Shown in pieces: positions 14,301 through 28,200 of a DNA stretch of 64,000 bases. Each line of letters opens with the position of its first letter. The first letter of the stretch is position 1. Made by a program: the position numbers and the translations under genes. Source of the DNA: Haliotis asinina (taxonomy: Eukaryota; Mollusca; Gastropoda; Lepetellida; Haliotidae); the NCBI RefSeq assembly GCF_037392515.1, contig NC_090290.1:2551978-2615977 (forward strand), given 5' to 3'. The notes under the pieces were generated by a model that did not search any database, had not been told where the DNA came from, and saw only the letters and a program-made list of their open reading frames with translations.

Positions 14301-14534
14301 TTTTGTCGTTTAAACCTTTATTTTACATTCGTAAGGACTATATTTAATGAAATAAATACAGAGTTTAATGTTCCATTTTCAGGATGAAAATCACTTCAAA
14401 ATTAGCAAATATCAAGGTCACGTGGTCAAATTGTGCTTGTTCATCGGTTAGTTGACAACTTAGAACACTCGAAAACTAATAACATGTCATTTTGCGTGGA
14501 GATAGAACAAAGTTTGCGTTTGAAACAAAACACT

Positions 14535-14537
<3 letters not shown>

Positions 14538-14565
<28 letters not shown>
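14538..14565. repeat. (AAAT)n microsatellite
   Basis: Seven uninterrupted AAAT units within duplication copy 1. Confidence 0.85.
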
Positions 14566-16244
14566 GATCACTGTACAAATTGCTAGAGTAATAGATTGTG
14601 CTCTAAAACCGACCCCGACCAACACTGGCAGCTTTGGCATTAACTGCTATTAAACTTGCTGAATGAATTGTGGAAGCCTTATTGCTGCTTGGAATTAAAA
14701 TATTTGATAAAGGATGACAATAGTCATAGACGATGCAACGACGACCCTTCTAAATGCCGTTTACAAAGATTTTTTACGTACAAATTGTGTACAGTTTGCT
14801 CAACACCAAACCGCAACTGTACAGAAATTCGTCAATATGGGCGACATCTTTGAATTAAAAAAAACGATGTTAAGATCTTTTCTTCAGCGAGGTTTTACTT
14901 GACTCTTTCATCTTTACCGGTCACGTCAACCGGTGTCTGGCAGGGTCGTGTACTGTCGCCGCTGTTATTCTTCATTCATACTAATAACTGTCGTAATTGT
15001 GTAAAATTGTTAGGGGGTGATATTTTTTTATGAGAAAACACGATCACTTCTGAATCTCACAAAGGACACAGACGTATCGTACAAAACATGTTATATAAAT
15101 GATTTTCAGCATGTTTAATTACCTTAAACCTGCAAGGGGGCAAGTTGATAAGAACCACCAGACAACGTCCGGTACTGTTATCTATTCTGTGCTGGTCAGC
15201 ACAATTTTCGTTAACACATTTACGAGACAAAACCCATTTACTTACTTCGGACTAAGTTTAATATCCACTCTTATCAGATCACATGGATCACGCATACAGA
15301 CGCTGATCAGCTATTTTTATTCACTTTTAACTTCGCCCATAAACACCTTTGTCACACATTAATCACAATATATTACATAATTCTGAAGAGATGTGTACAT
15401 GTCGCCATGACAACCTTGACAGCCAATGAAATATATATAGCAATATCCGAGGTAGATGAGACATGATAAAAGAACACGCAATATGTCACGAATCACTCTA
15501 TGGCTCACTAAAAGACTCATGTATTTGATCTGATAGGAAAGATTACGATCATAATTATATATACTATGATGAAAACATATCACAGAATAGTTTGTGATTG
15601 TCGCCAGTATGATAATATATCTTTTTCATTTAGTGCAGATAATCGTATTTACTGATTAAACTATATAACTCCAAACATTAGGAACAGTACATGGCCTGTA
15701 AGATGTAAAATGTGCCAGCCTTGGCCAAAAACATAACACCCCACAAAATATCGTCAGATACATGTTAATCCTACCGCCGGGCAGGTGAATTTGAGAATAT
15801 GAGTGAGTGGTGGAGTGACTGAGTGATTGAATGAGTGAGTGAGTGAATTACAATTTTTCATCGCATCGGCAGCATTACACCCACATAACGATGACCTGAC
15901 AGTCTGTGTTAAAAGAATAACCCGTCCGAGGCAGTCGGGCATGTAGGCGTATCAAATGCTGTAATAAACGTTCGATACGTTTGTTATTGTAGACATGAGA
16001 TTATGTTAGATAGTTTGCCGGGGACATAGATGATAAATATGTACTGATGACCTGTCGTCAGTGTGGCGCTACCGTACTCAAGGGATCGACCTATGAGGTC
16101 ATCTAGAGTAGAGGGAAAGAGCGCACTATTGTCAGCTCTATCGGAGCAGCTGACACAGTCTAGACTGAGTGTTTACAGTATAACAGCTCGTGTTTATGTA
16201 CTAGTCGAAATGAACAAGTCTCCAAACTATAGTACTGGTTTGAT

Positions 16245-16400
16245 GTGTTATTTAACTCCACTCCACAAAATATTCCAGCCGCATGGTGGCTGTCTGTGAA
16301 AATAACCGATAAACAGGTGATCCACAGCCTGAGCATCGTTCAATGCAACTGGGACGTGATTGGGCTCGAATACCAGTCCAAACCGTGGTCCAAACGATAA
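16245..16400 (-). mobile_element. SINE family A, degraded
   Basis: CACAAAATATTCCAGCCGCA, TGGCTGTCTGTGAAAATAA, CAGCCTGAGCATCGTTCAAT and GCAACTGGGACGTGATT are recognisable diverged blocks of the family. Confidence 0.45.
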
Positions 16401-17171
16401 GAGATCTATCACATGCGTGTCGGTAAACTAAGACCAAACCAGCATTCACAGAGCTGACATTATCTTCATTTCACCACAGCCCCGTCGATCGTCAGCAAAA
16501 TGACAAATACACATTTTTGTGGAGGCACAATCTAGACACACGTGTAATTCTACACTTAATTTCAACATACAAAATGCGATCATTACAACCATTTTTCACA
16601 TTGCATAAAAGCAATCAAGGGATATTCAATAATAGATATACCCGTCAGTTTTATGATAAGTCGATATCCAAGTGCGTCCATAGGAAAAAAATCATTGTCA
16701 GCACCATTCCAATTACCCGACAGGAGTTTGGAAATAAACGATTTTTGACTTGACAGTCCAGTGATTGATAATCTGAACTTCGATCTTCCAAAATGGGAAA
16801 TGCTAACACATATGTCAATCAACCTCCTAGACAGTCATGGTCACAACATCCCTTTGATCACCTCTTGCAACAATCATGTCAGGATGCATATGGAGTCAGA
16901 TTCTAACCCCGAACCAAGGGGATGTCTAAGGCACCATTAATCGTAAACCCATCTTTAGTGCCAGGATGGTTGGTTCCTCCAGATGATCACAACAACTGAT
17001 TCATTTCAATTAAGACGGCATGAACACATACTGCTTGGTTAAAGCAGATTTCCCTACATTCTACCTGCAATTTAACGACAGATTTGGGCTGTTATCATTT
17101 CATCCCACTTTTTAGTACTTTCAGAACATGTTTCACCTTTTAACACATTGGACGGAGGTTTTTAGCTCCTA

Positions 17172-17260
17172 CTGGGGCGGTGGGGTAGCCTAGTGAATGA
17201 CACGTTCACTCGTCACACCGGAGGCCCGAGTGCAGGTAGAATGTGGGTACAATGTGCTCA
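17172..17260 (+). mobile_element. SINE family B head, followed by a TG microsatellite
   Basis: GGTGGGGTAGCCTAGTGAAT, ACGTTCACTCGTCACACCGG and GGGTACAATGTG match the tRNA-related head of the family. It lies between the two large duplication copies. Confidence 0.55.
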
Positions 17261-17365
17261 GGAATCGCGACGTCTTAGAACTATACCCCCTGGCTCACAT
17301 AAAGGAAACAGTTCAGGTAATACCCGAATTAGTATCGTGCAGTGAATTGCAATGCTTCTTCTATA

Positions 17366-17372
<7 letters not shown>

Positions 17373-17443
<71 letters not shown>

Positions 17444-17445
17444 GT
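17373..17445. repeat. (TG)n microsatellite
   Basis: About 34 TG units, then a CG-interrupted end, next to the SINE head at 17.2 kb. Confidence 0.9.
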
Positions 17446-19449
17446 AAGAGAGAGCCACCGGAGAGAGCTCTCTGGCTACTACATCTGTACTGTGACTTGA
17501 CCGATCTTGATATATTCATGAAGAAGCGATGTAGCCACTATCTCAGTGACGTCAACTTGACGATATAGGTCTCTCTAATAGCATGTGACAATGTCTCTTT
17601 TTTCGTTCCCTCCGGCTTGTTCCGTTGTTGTAGGCTACTTTAGACCACAATGTTTCTCTGCGTACCACGTTGCCACAAAAGCGCGTTGGGTTTGCTTTCA
17701 GCATCCATGCTCATCAACGACGTAGGCATGAAACACCTGGAAGTATTCGACACCTGCCTTTGGATCTTTGCAATCTTTCCCGACCCACGATGTTCGTCCT
17801 ACGTTTCCTTTGTTATTTCAGTTAGAAATTCTACAGTGTAGATGTTCACGTATTTACCTACCGGCATGTAAGTTCACAAAGGTTGTACTGTTCCATGTGC
17901 CTAGTACATTCCCATTACATATGTACCTTCTATTTCAAAGAAAAGGAAGTCGAGCTACAGTTATCAAGGGTCTCTACTGTTGCCTCATGTTGCTAATCAC
18001 TTATTTGCACGGTGCAGACTCGATGATTTAGAGTCCATCCCAATATGGCCGGAGTGCATGATTTATATTCCTAACACATGTTAGTTCCTAGAACACTATT
18101 ACTCATTCCAGCTCCACATAAAGAAGATATGGCGTCAACAAAAAGTAGGTTTACTCTAATATAAAAGAACAGATATGCTCGAATGAGAAATGCATTCACA
18201 TTCATGCCTTCTCGGCTTAAAATCCCATTCAACAAGACAATCTAACAGTTTCAAAACAGGATATCCTTGCTCGTGCAGGTCCCCGGATAGGACGATTATC
18301 GTACGGTGTGAACAATCAGAGTTGCTCAATTTGCTCACAACATAAATCCCTGATTTACCGGGACCAGGTCACATAAACTTCGGTAATATAGAAATAATAT
18401 CTGTGAGTGTGACGTTTAACCACCATTATGGCATACACGAGCATCTACCATCTGCACGAAACACAATATCATACCAATATTTTGCAATGAATAGGAGATT
18501 CCTCAACAACTCTTCTTCACCAACACAGCTGAAGTTGTAAGATTTTAATTCTGATGTAATTGGTTGTTCCTCCTTCTAACAACAACAAGGTAGAGTCCAA
18601 TTTGTTTCCAATCGATGGTAAGCACATAACACAATACACCTTTTGATGTTATGGGGGATAAATCTGTACGCTGTTCGCATCCCTTTGAAAATCCTGTTGT
18701 GAATGTCATTCACCGTTTGGTTTTACATTGCAATTCATTTGAAATATGACACACGGAAGGCACAGTAAGATCTCAAGAGCCTCATTAAATTAATTCAGTT
18801 CGAAAACAATTTTAAGCAGCGCATGGCGTATAATGGCGAGAGGATGTGTCGGTTTTGTCAGTGTCAGCGTCAAAACACATTGAATAGAGAGGATGAAGAC
18901 TTTTTGTCAGAGCGACTCTATTTTTAAGAGATCCGCGGCATTTAATGTAACAAGTAAAGAACTTAATGTAATCGAATGTTGATGAACCAATAAACTAAGA
19001 TCGTTAAGAAATTATTAGAAGATATTAGTTATTACGCAGGTGTCCGTTCCCAGTGATGCACTTGTGGGTGTTTTTACCATGTGTTTTTATCTTACAGACT
19101 TGTACATAAAGCTTCTTCTGACAGTTCTTCTAACTCTTCCGTAAGGCAAATACAGTAAGTGAGTAGATCTAGAAGATTACCTATTCCTACTTCATCCAAA
19201 AGTCGTAGTATTTCACAGACTACGTAACTGCAACATGGCCACGTTCAATAACCGATACCTGCAGGGAGACATGCCCCCACTGGATGGATATTATGTATTT
19301 TGTATTATACAAGTGAGGAAACAAAAACATAGTTGTTGTCTGAGAGGCTCTCATGTGTCTGTAAACCAAACCTGACCATTGAAAACAACCAAAACAAAAT
19401 CAGCAAATATATGTCGGCTGTGAGTAAACATCCCATTGTTTCAAAGTCA

Positions 19450-20072
19450 TGTTATTTATAATAATAATTATAATAGGCTATTTACATAGCGCCTTTCCAC
19501 GTCACAAGGATATGCTCAAAGCGCTTCCTGAGCTCCAGTTGCAATATATACAGCTGGTAGGTACAAATGGTGATAAGGCACGTGTAACGGAGAAATAAAT
19601 GAGCCTTGAGTCGTGATTTGAATGTACCTAGAGAAGGAGATGATCTTAACTCAACTGGAAGAGAGTTCCACAGAGACGCTGCTGCATATGAAAAAGTTCT
19701 TGAGCCAAATAATTTTAGATTATAGCTTGGGACAGCAAGTAACAGTTGTTGTGATGGGCGCAGAGTTCTTTCTGGAGAGTAATGTGTCAGGAGGTCCTGA
19801 AGGTAGGAAGTCCTAAGTTATAATAAGACTAATAGGTGAGGCAGAGAATCTTGAAGTCAATCCTTTCAGGAATACGAAGCCAGTGTGCAGCGTGGACTGG
19901 TGAGAGTGATAATGTGTGCAGCTTTGTTCTGGACTTTCTGAAGACGATAGGGTTGCGACGAGAAGATGCCAAACAGTAAGCTGTTGCAGTAATCCAGGCG
20001 GGATAAAATCAATGTCCGCACTAGGGTGGCAGTGGCGTCTTTTGTCAGAACTTTGCGGATGCAAAGAACTGA
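19450..20072. repeat. Dispersed repeat inserted only in duplication copy 2
   Basis: Comparison with copy 1 near 9640 places this roughly 620-bp block as an insertion. It opens with an AT-rich run and GGCTATTTACATAGCGCCTT, and contains GCTCAAAGCGCTTCC and TTGCAGTAATCCAGGCGGGA, phrases I associate with a widespread animal interspersed repeat. No intact frame supports a protein. Confidence 0.5.
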
Positions 20073-20844
20073 GTTTTAAGACTTACAGTTCCATATTTAC
20101 TGAGGACTGACGATTATGCTAGCAACGATCAGTGTTCCCGGTTATCCCTGGTCACAGCTAATTTCAAACACTTTTCAAATAATCGTCAGTTTTTGCAGCT
20201 GCAGTCATAAAATGTAAAATTATTGAAACAAAGGGCACTTTTGGTTCTTTGTCACTCTTGACAACACAAGGACTACGTTAGGCAACTTCCCTTTGTGAAA
20301 ATCGATAAACGTAAAACATTAATAATTGACTACAAAACACATCGTGACTTGAGTTGTGGATGCTGTCAGAATAAATGACAGTTTGATCCCGAGAATCATG
20401 TGCATTTGTTCCATATGTACGTGGTAACAAAATAGCTGTTGGTGTATAGGATAATTAATCCCCGTGTAATTATATCAGGATTGAAAAATATATAAAACTT
20501 GTACAGTTCGACTGCCAATTAATGGCTCATCATCTGGATTACATTTTCTCATAGGAAGCAATAACTTAGAACACGGAAGTGTTTCCAGCAGGGCATGGAC
20601 CCTGTTAGGCAGTTCGATGGAGAGATAAGTGAAAAGAGGCTAGGAAAAGTTAAACACGTGGGTAAATAGTCAGGGGAAAATTAGACAGGGGGAAGTTTTA
20701 CAGGAGAGTGTGGAAAACGTAGATCCGAGAGAAGACACACAAAGGGAAATCAGAGGGAAGATGCAGACAAGGAAAAACAGAAGAAGAGATTGAGAAGCAG
20801 ACCATGTAAACGAAAGAATTTGACCAGACACAGTTTACTTGTTT

Positions 20845-20975
20845 GTTTGTCAACGGCTATTCGATCTGCGTAATTGGGATATGATGAGATGTGTTAACCT
20901 GTTTGTTCCCTATTACGACAAGACTGGGTTGATGAAGACCAACTCTAACCCGGATCTTTAAGTGGTCGAACACAC
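20845..20975 (-). mobile_element. SINE family A in duplication copy 2
   Basis: Worn counterpart of the copy at 11.15-11.30 kb: CGATCTGCGTAATTGGGATA, TATTACGACAAGAC and CTAACCCGGATCTTTAAGTG. Confidence 0.45.
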
Positions 20976-20999
20976 TAAAGACTGAGTTAAACAAGAGGG

Positions 21000-21125
21000 A
21001 AGGATTAGATCACAAAGGGGAGTGAACGCCAAGTAGGCTACAGAAAGTCAGGCAAGGGAAGGATTAACCCACGAGGGAGAGTGAAAGCCAAGTAGGCTAC
21101 GGAAAGTCAGGCAAGGGGAGGATTA
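21000..21125. repeat. Tandem duplication, two units of about 62 bp
   Basis: GTGAACGCCAAGTAGGCTAC and GTGAAAGCCAAGTAGGCTAC, each followed by a GAAAGTCAGGCAAGGG block, are adjacent copies within duplication copy 2 only. Confidence 0.65.
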
Positions 21126-22388
21126 TCGTCATCATCATCACCATCATCATTATCTTTGAATCATATGGAATTGTACTCGAACAGGTGTTCTTTTAACACA
21201 ATATTACTCTTACATTTTTAAGCATCGGTTTGTATGGGGGCACCAGCCATTTCATTGATGTAGGGGATTATGTTTGATTAATGCTGTGACAAGTCGCGTT
21301 TCATGCCAATTACGGTTTCTGCAAACCAGAACCCAGTAGTCATCTGTGGCAGACTCTTGTTTTTGTTCAGAGATGCCATATTGATCTTCTCTCTCCTCTG
21401 TCCAATTTGAAGGACCTGAATTTGGCCGAGGGTGACAGCAGTGGAACGGATAAAACCTTGAATATTACAGCTGATGTGTTTACACTTGGGTTTGCGTCAA
21501 CGGTTTACTGATCCCCAAAGCAACACAGGTTACTTAGTTCCATTTGTACCCAAGAGATCGCTTTAGAGAAAGCCCATTTAACATCACTGTTAGTCTGACG
21601 TGACAGCAATCGACACTAAACAACGATCTCATTATAATTTCAAGAGAGGGAATAACGATACCATAGGATGGGGGTTGGTTGATCAATATGACTGATAATG
21701 ACCATGCAAAAAAGTTATAGAATGTTGCATATGATCAGTTCAGATTATTATTAAAACAAATCACACTGTTTAGAGGAAGCTTTCAAATTTCAAATTGACG
21801 AACACATAAGGCACGCAGTTTATGCCCGACATTAGTTTGTGCCTGATTTTAATGCACACTATGATCCTGTGTTAACTTATGTTTAACCATATATACAGAT
21901 GGCTTGTCTGAGTACGTTTTTGAGACGTGAATCCTGGAATTGCAAATAGGTTCACAAACTCATGAATCTGACAGAGGCGTAGAACCGTTTCTACGTTTAA
22001 TAGATTTTTCTTTTTCTTTATTAAAAAGTATTTCTTATTTCCCTCGGAACACTGCTGGCACTTTTCCAGTCTTACTGACCACACATGCCTCAGCCAAAGT
22101 AACATTTAACGATATATCTATCTTCCCTTGACATTCGGTGACTGTACACTTTCGCACAATCTGTGCTTACATATGTAAGAGGTGTTCAAAAGATCGATCA
22201 TTTTCGATCACTTATATAACATCCTGCTGATCTACTACATGCAGCTGGCACTGTCCACGCCGCTTACATCATGTACACCGTCGACTGCATGTCTACTAAC
22301 CTTCTTCAGTGTAATGATGCAACTTCTGACGTAAGTCCGCATTCTGCATGTGTCGTTGTTGAAAATGTTGGAATGCTTATGCTAATAA

Positions 22389-22433
22389 TCTAAGATGTTT
22401 TACCATCTAAGATGTTTTACCATCTAAGATGTT
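22389..22433. repeat. Short tandem repeat, 19-bp unit
   Basis: CTAAGATGTTTTACCATCTA-type unit repeated about 2.4 times. Confidence 0.6.
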
Positions 22434-22878
22434 TCGATGGCCTTTCATCACTTGACATGTATTTTCTGTAGCATAAACATAATAACTTTGTAAATCAGAA
22501 TATCGCTGAAATAGTCGTGATGTCCTCTTATCGCACTCATGACCACTCCCTCTCGTCTAAAACCTTGTACTCTGAGGACAGTGGCAGCGTCTACGAATGG
22601 ATTTGCACTAATCCCAGGTCATCTTCGGACGTTTGGTACTAATAAACCTTGCAACGAGGGAAACATATCGCCTCTTTTCAATCCCCTAAATGATCAATTG
22701 ACAATGTTTACACACGCTCACATACTTCAGTACGTGCGGGTCAAGCTCTCATGAAAAGTAATAAACTCTAGCTAATATCCCTGTCTTTCACCACAGCGGA
22801 TGTTAGCGGCGTCAAATGCCTGTCTTCTCTTGGAGAGGAAGGGTTAAGAACCTATATGAAGCAAGTAATTGTCTTTAC

Positions 22879-23004
22879 CTGCAATTACGCGTTTAACAGG
22901 CGGCTGATATGTGTAGCGGACATCGACATCAACTTTGATGCGAGTCTTTATTGCTCGATGGAACTGACCCCATGTAGAGCTGACGGACAGAGTGGTCGTG
23001 TTTC
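22879..23004 (-). CDS. Candidate symmetric internal exon in duplication copy 2, unrecognised
   Basis: Between a good acceptor (gtctgtttcag) and donor (GCAG|gtaaag) a 126-nt segment is open in one frame, phase 1 on both sides, encoding 41 residues including TTTLSVSSTWGQFHRAIK, VDVDVRYTYQPPVKR. The corresponding region of copy 1 (about 13803-13930) is clearly homologous but does not keep this exon intact. I found no convincing partner exons and name no family. Confidence 0.3.
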
Positions 23005-24759
23005 CTGAAACAGACTTCCTGTTTGGCATTTAGTTGAAGGAGGTCGGACGTTTTAGAAGTGAGGGCACAAGCAACTAGGCGGTCCCATATTTAGCCCTCT
23101 GAAGCGAAACAATTAACTAAATTTCCACAAAATATAACCTTCTCAGACAGACACAAATAGAATCTCCCTGGTGAAATTAATAACCCCAGCAGAGCTTATG
23201 GATGTGTGTAGGAAGAATGACTTGTCAAAATAGGAAATGAGCACCTTGGCCGGCAATTTTTATGACGGTGTCTTCTTGTTGAAAATGCTTTATAATCCAT
23301 TTTAAAATTCCTATCTCTCTCCTTCCATAAGTTGTTAATATAATCACAACATAATCAGATGTCTTCTTCATTGGAACACTTCAAATGCATGGTGGAATGT
23401 GCTTCGTAACGGAATTCAATTGTTTTGAAAGAGTATCGGGACTAATTGTGAGGTGTCAATTGCTTTACAACCCATTTCACATTTGACTTTGTACGCTGAA
23501 CAGATAATCATCATGGACACAAGGTTCAGTCCCGGCATTAACAACTGTTAAAGGTTCTGAATCAAATGTGACAGACATATTTCTTCTTGGAATTAAATAC
23601 TTCATAATGGACGAGAAGAGGCGTTGACGATGCAACGACGACCCTTCTAAATACTGTTTACAAAGATTTTCATGTGGCAGAAATCGCTCCATTTTCATCC
23701 TCATCAAATCGCACCTGTTCGATAAGAAATTCATTAACACGGGCCACAACTCTGAATTAAAGAAAAATCCAAAAACGATGACTCGATCTTTCCTTCAATG
23801 GGGCTTTGGCTTGCTCTTTCATCTTTACTACACGCGTCAACTTTGATCCGCACGGCTGTGTACTACAGCCACTGTTATTCATCATTCAGACTAATTACTG
23901 TCGGCCTTAAATACACCGTGAATAATTGTTACTGAACGAATTTTTAAATGACTTAACACAATCGCTTTTGGATCCCCCAAAATGACTCAGAGATAACGCA
24001 CGGAAACGTCATTAGAGAACTTGTTTTTCAAATGTTTTTCAGAGGGACAACAGACATAATCCAGTACCACGATCATTTCCGAGGTGGTCGGAGTTCAGCT
24101 AACAGCTCTATTAAACAACACATTTATCTACCTTTAACACTCACTATTATCGGATCATATGGGTCACGTATACACACAACAGCAAAAAAGTTGAACTTAT
24201 TTATTTCATAGTGAACTTCGCCTAAAACACCCTTGTCATCAATACATTCATCTTAGTTTATTGAGAAAGATGGAGTAAGTGTGTGTACAGTTCCCTATGA
24301 CGACCTCACAACCCTATTAATCAGACATAGGAAATCCGTGAAGTAGCTGAAATTTGATTGTGTCAATAATACGTCACTGTATGTCACAAACAACTCAGCG
24401 GCTTATTAATATTCCTCGTGCATTAACGCAGGTAAGAGCATTTACAACCTTATACTAAGTACGTTATATGTGTCCTAAGGCTTTTATTTCAGTGTAATCT
24501 GTCACATCTTAAATATATGATGTTGTATATATCTTATGTTCTCTGCACTAATGCGGATAAACATTTATGGGTCTTTAAAACTGTGTTCGATGTGCTCAGG
24601 ATCACCATGTACCCTGTGAAATCTGTCATTCCGAGAAATGAACAGACATATCAGTCGTTAGCCGTTTCGCTTCATTTAGTGTTATACTTCAGTCGTTTCA
24701 TGAGATTTCATTTTGTCTGTGTGTGGTGGTCACGGGTTGGTGGGGTCTGACTGCTCTAT

Positions 24760-25265
24760 ATACGCACTGCTGTACACAGCTGAACGTCGGGTATGGCCTT
24801 CTTGAGCGTTGACAAGAGCGTTGCATCGACTTTACATGAAGTGGATGAGACGGTCGATGAAGGCCATAGGAAGTTGATACACTAGGTGATATGCATGAGA
24901 GTTTTCTTTCAGTTGTCGGCGGTGGTCGCACATCGTTGAGTCTCCTCTGATTCCTGTCCCACACGTGTTCTGCCGGATTGCAGTCTGGACTGAGGGTAGG
25001 CCATGTAAGAGTTTTCCATCTCTAGTTGCTCTGGCAGTATGGGCACGTGCATTGTCCTGCGGGAAGACGTGGTTTCCATGACGACCGAAATCTGGCACGC
25101 TTGGTCAATGTAGATGGCGGATGTTATACCATTTCCCCTATTTGGACCAATATACTAGAACACCCAAAGACCTAGTTTGTGAGTGAGAGCAATAGCACCC
25201 CAGAACATCATGCTCAGACCTCCCCACGAGTCTCTTTCCAGGACACCAATCATCAGCAATCAAAA
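24760..25265 (-). mobile_element. Tc1/mariner transposase C-terminal fragment
   Basis: Minus-strand translation in shifting frames gives MFWGAIALTHKLG, FPQDNARAHTARATRD (second catalytic Asp), LSPDCNPAEHVWDRNQRRL (third acidic residue) and RCNALVNAQEGHTRRSAV, the usual order and ending of Tc1-type transposases. Frameshifts separate the pieces and the N-terminal DNA-binding part is missing. It appears to be absent from the equivalent part of duplication copy 1. Confidence 0.72.
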
Positions 25266-28200
25266 TGTCCCCCGCGTCATCGCCACACTCTGCCATCAGC
25301 CCTCGAGACGCCATACCGGCTGCAAGGATGCACGTGTATTGTCATTTTCATGGAATACGCACAAAACCCGCATCTGTCATTACTTTATGAATGCGTGTTT
25401 TCATCGAATCTGACACCCAGTTTTTTTAAACACTGAGTACCATTTATAAATAATTAAAATTAAGATGAACCAAATATTGGGTAGAGTGACGATTCTTTTG
25501 CGGTTCCGTTCTATTTATCGAACACTCTACATCCCCAGTGCACGGGTCTAAAATATACCGGGAAACATTGTTTACATATATCCCTAATTACTTTTGTAGA
25601 GTATACTAAAGGGTCCGAAAAGGCTACGAAAAGGCATAAAAATAGCCTTTCTAAAATCCAATGATTTGTTGTCAGGTACAGAACAAGAAAGGTCATCAAG
25701 GGATTGTGGATTCACACCTGGATTTTCTGCTCGGGTTCCAACATAAATCCAGTGCTACTGATAGGTTTTGAAACATGGCGTCTTCCTTTGATTTCACTTT
25801 CATGTCTCAACCATGCTTACTTTCACCATGCTGTAAATGTCAGTTTCAGTTTTCGCTGCGAGTCACTGACACTCTGTAGACCAACAACTAACATAATGTA
25901 CATTTAGTGTCTACGCCATCACATCTCGGGTTTATGCATTGATTGAAATGAATACAGTGTACAATTCCGTTTGATCTCATTTGACACCGATGAACTGGTA
26001 GAACACGTTTTAAATTAAATAAACTAAACGGAATATAGGTTCAGCGTCCGCTGCATCACAACCTAGTTTTAAGCAAAGGGTGAATTAAGGTATTCACATT
26101 ATTAAATATCTATCCGTCATATGTGTGTATGTAAACTAAGAAGTAAATGGAAATGAAAATTTCAGGCATAGAAGCATGGAACAGGCGGAGGCTGTATGAC
26201 GCTGTAATCCAGTATGATGACCTGACAGGTTAGAATCAGGCTAATCTGACAGAGGATGTGAGAGGTCACTGAGATTTGTCGAGGACGTAGCAAAATTGAT
26301 GTCATATAAAACGATCGAGGCAATTTAATTGACAAGCGGTTCCTGACAATTTGTTTTGTTAGGGTCAAATGGCCAATGGATCAGCAAAATGTGTGATTGT
26401 TTTAGTAACTAGTGTACTGACAAAAATATTATACGTTTATACACCTCATGTTATGTAAATATACTAAAATCAAAACGAATGGGGACACCCTAAACTTTGT
26501 GTGTGTTTGACGGTCATATATAAACTTAAACACAGTGAGGTCATGTAAACCTAATGTGTGCTTAATGGATACTTTAACGACATGTTAGAACAATCAGTGA
26601 AGAAACGGATTCAATATTTGTTGTGTTTGAGTGAAGTTAAACATTGTCAAAAACAGAGAAAAACAGAAGTGCTGAAACACAGCAGCACCGTGCTTGTGGA
26701 AGACCAATTGTTTGACCTATAAACATGAACTAAAACTGGATTTATAACCTCACAACAAAGGTGGACATTCATGTCGAACTTGCAGAAGGAAACGTGGCTT
26801 CGTATCAAACATTTGTGAGCGTCGTTTTCTGCAAAGGATCGATTACGTGAAGATTAACGTCGATGTTATGAATATTTGGGGAATTAAAATTTCGTCGTTA
26901 AGATATTTGAAAGACTGATCTCTGAGTCAGTATCACGTTACGAGTCAATCGTTTATACTTAGCACCAGTTCTGAAATAAACCCTTCCTTTTAGGCACTTC
27001 CTGGTCTGTCTATTACTTTAAAACGCGATATGTTGCAAGGAAAACAAGTTATTCGGAAAACGGAAAAGAGACGTCTTAAACGAACAGGAATAGATTCCAG
27101 CTGGCTTCTGTACGACATATCATCGCAAACCTTGATTGACTGTAGCCTTTCAATACAATTTGGTGTGATCGATACATTTCTGTTCAGGGTGTCATAGTCG
27201 ACAGGTCCGAGATTGTCGTATCTTCTGTGCAGTGACCGGCATCTCAGGGACCACCAAGTTAACTTTGGTGGGGTCATCCTCAAGGGTTTCTCTCCATTGT
27301 AATCTGAGTACCACGTATACTACTTTCACTTTTCTCGAGCGTCATGCCGACTCGCCATGACACTCGTGGTATTCCTGGAGAGAATTCTGGTCTTCCGCAG
27401 GTTATCATTGTCGTAAGAAACGAAGAAATAGATTTCAGTCTTGGTTCAAACCTCCCAAGTATGTATATCACACTCGTAGGAAATTCATACCCAACGTGAG
27501 CTTGCTATGAGCATGGCCCACTTTGAAAGCGCTTGAGAGTTGTCGGCTTATTTCAATAATTTTCGCCCACATCTGCAGCACGATACCTGTCACATGATGA
27601 GACAAAGCACCATCTTGACTCCACCAGGGTTGGCTATCACTTAAGGTCCAGTCTTATCTATCAGTTTGAAGTCCATTGTGGTCAGCTATCAATCAGAAGA
27701 TCGGCATGGTCAGCTAATTAAAATAGTCAGTTGAACAACTCACGCAGGTCAAGTGGACACAATGAACTGTACCTTGATACATTAGCTATTTGTCCTCAAG
27801 GAGTATGGGAATTATCGACAATATATTATTGATCGGTGTTTCGAACTTGATTCATAGAATCAAGAGGGTCGTCCCATATGAAATAGCATTTAATCGTTTT
27901 TTCACGCGCAGTCTTATTTTGACAACGGTGTATACATGAATTGTGACTGTATGGACCGCGTTCGTGTGTATCAACTATTGTTTGTCAAGTATACGCTTAG
28001 CTTATGTATTTCTCGAGTGTGGCATTGTGTGCACAGGTCTAAGGTTCATATGTCGAGAGATTAGGTTAGTTGCAGTTTAGCCTCCCGTTCAAAATAATTT
28101 TACGTCTATAGGGCGTACGTGCGTGCACCAGTGCAAACTGGCGAACCTAATGTCACAGTTAAGCATGGCTTATTCACACATACTCACGTTATGCTTTCCA

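Larger units (their letters stand above)
3020..16980. repeat. Large tandem duplication, copy 1
   Basis: Collinear with 17.53-28.72 kb. Example pairs (copy 1 to copy 2): 3151 to 17660, 7699 to 18342, 8096 to 18760, 9440 to 19218, 9690 to 20105, 11962 to 21158, 13185 to 22250, 13438 to 22517, 14735 to 23625, 15240 to 24120, 16515 to 28370. Identity by eye is roughly 75-90% in blocks. Copy 1 is longer because of the LINE at 4.13-7.70 kb and the LINE 3' end at 8.27-8.84 kb. No convincing intact gene was found in it; open frames present in one copy are mostly not conserved in the other. Confidence 0.75.

Noticed and set aside
17197-17568. 123-codon frame rich in Cys-Val
   Set aside because: Created by the (TG)n microsatellite.
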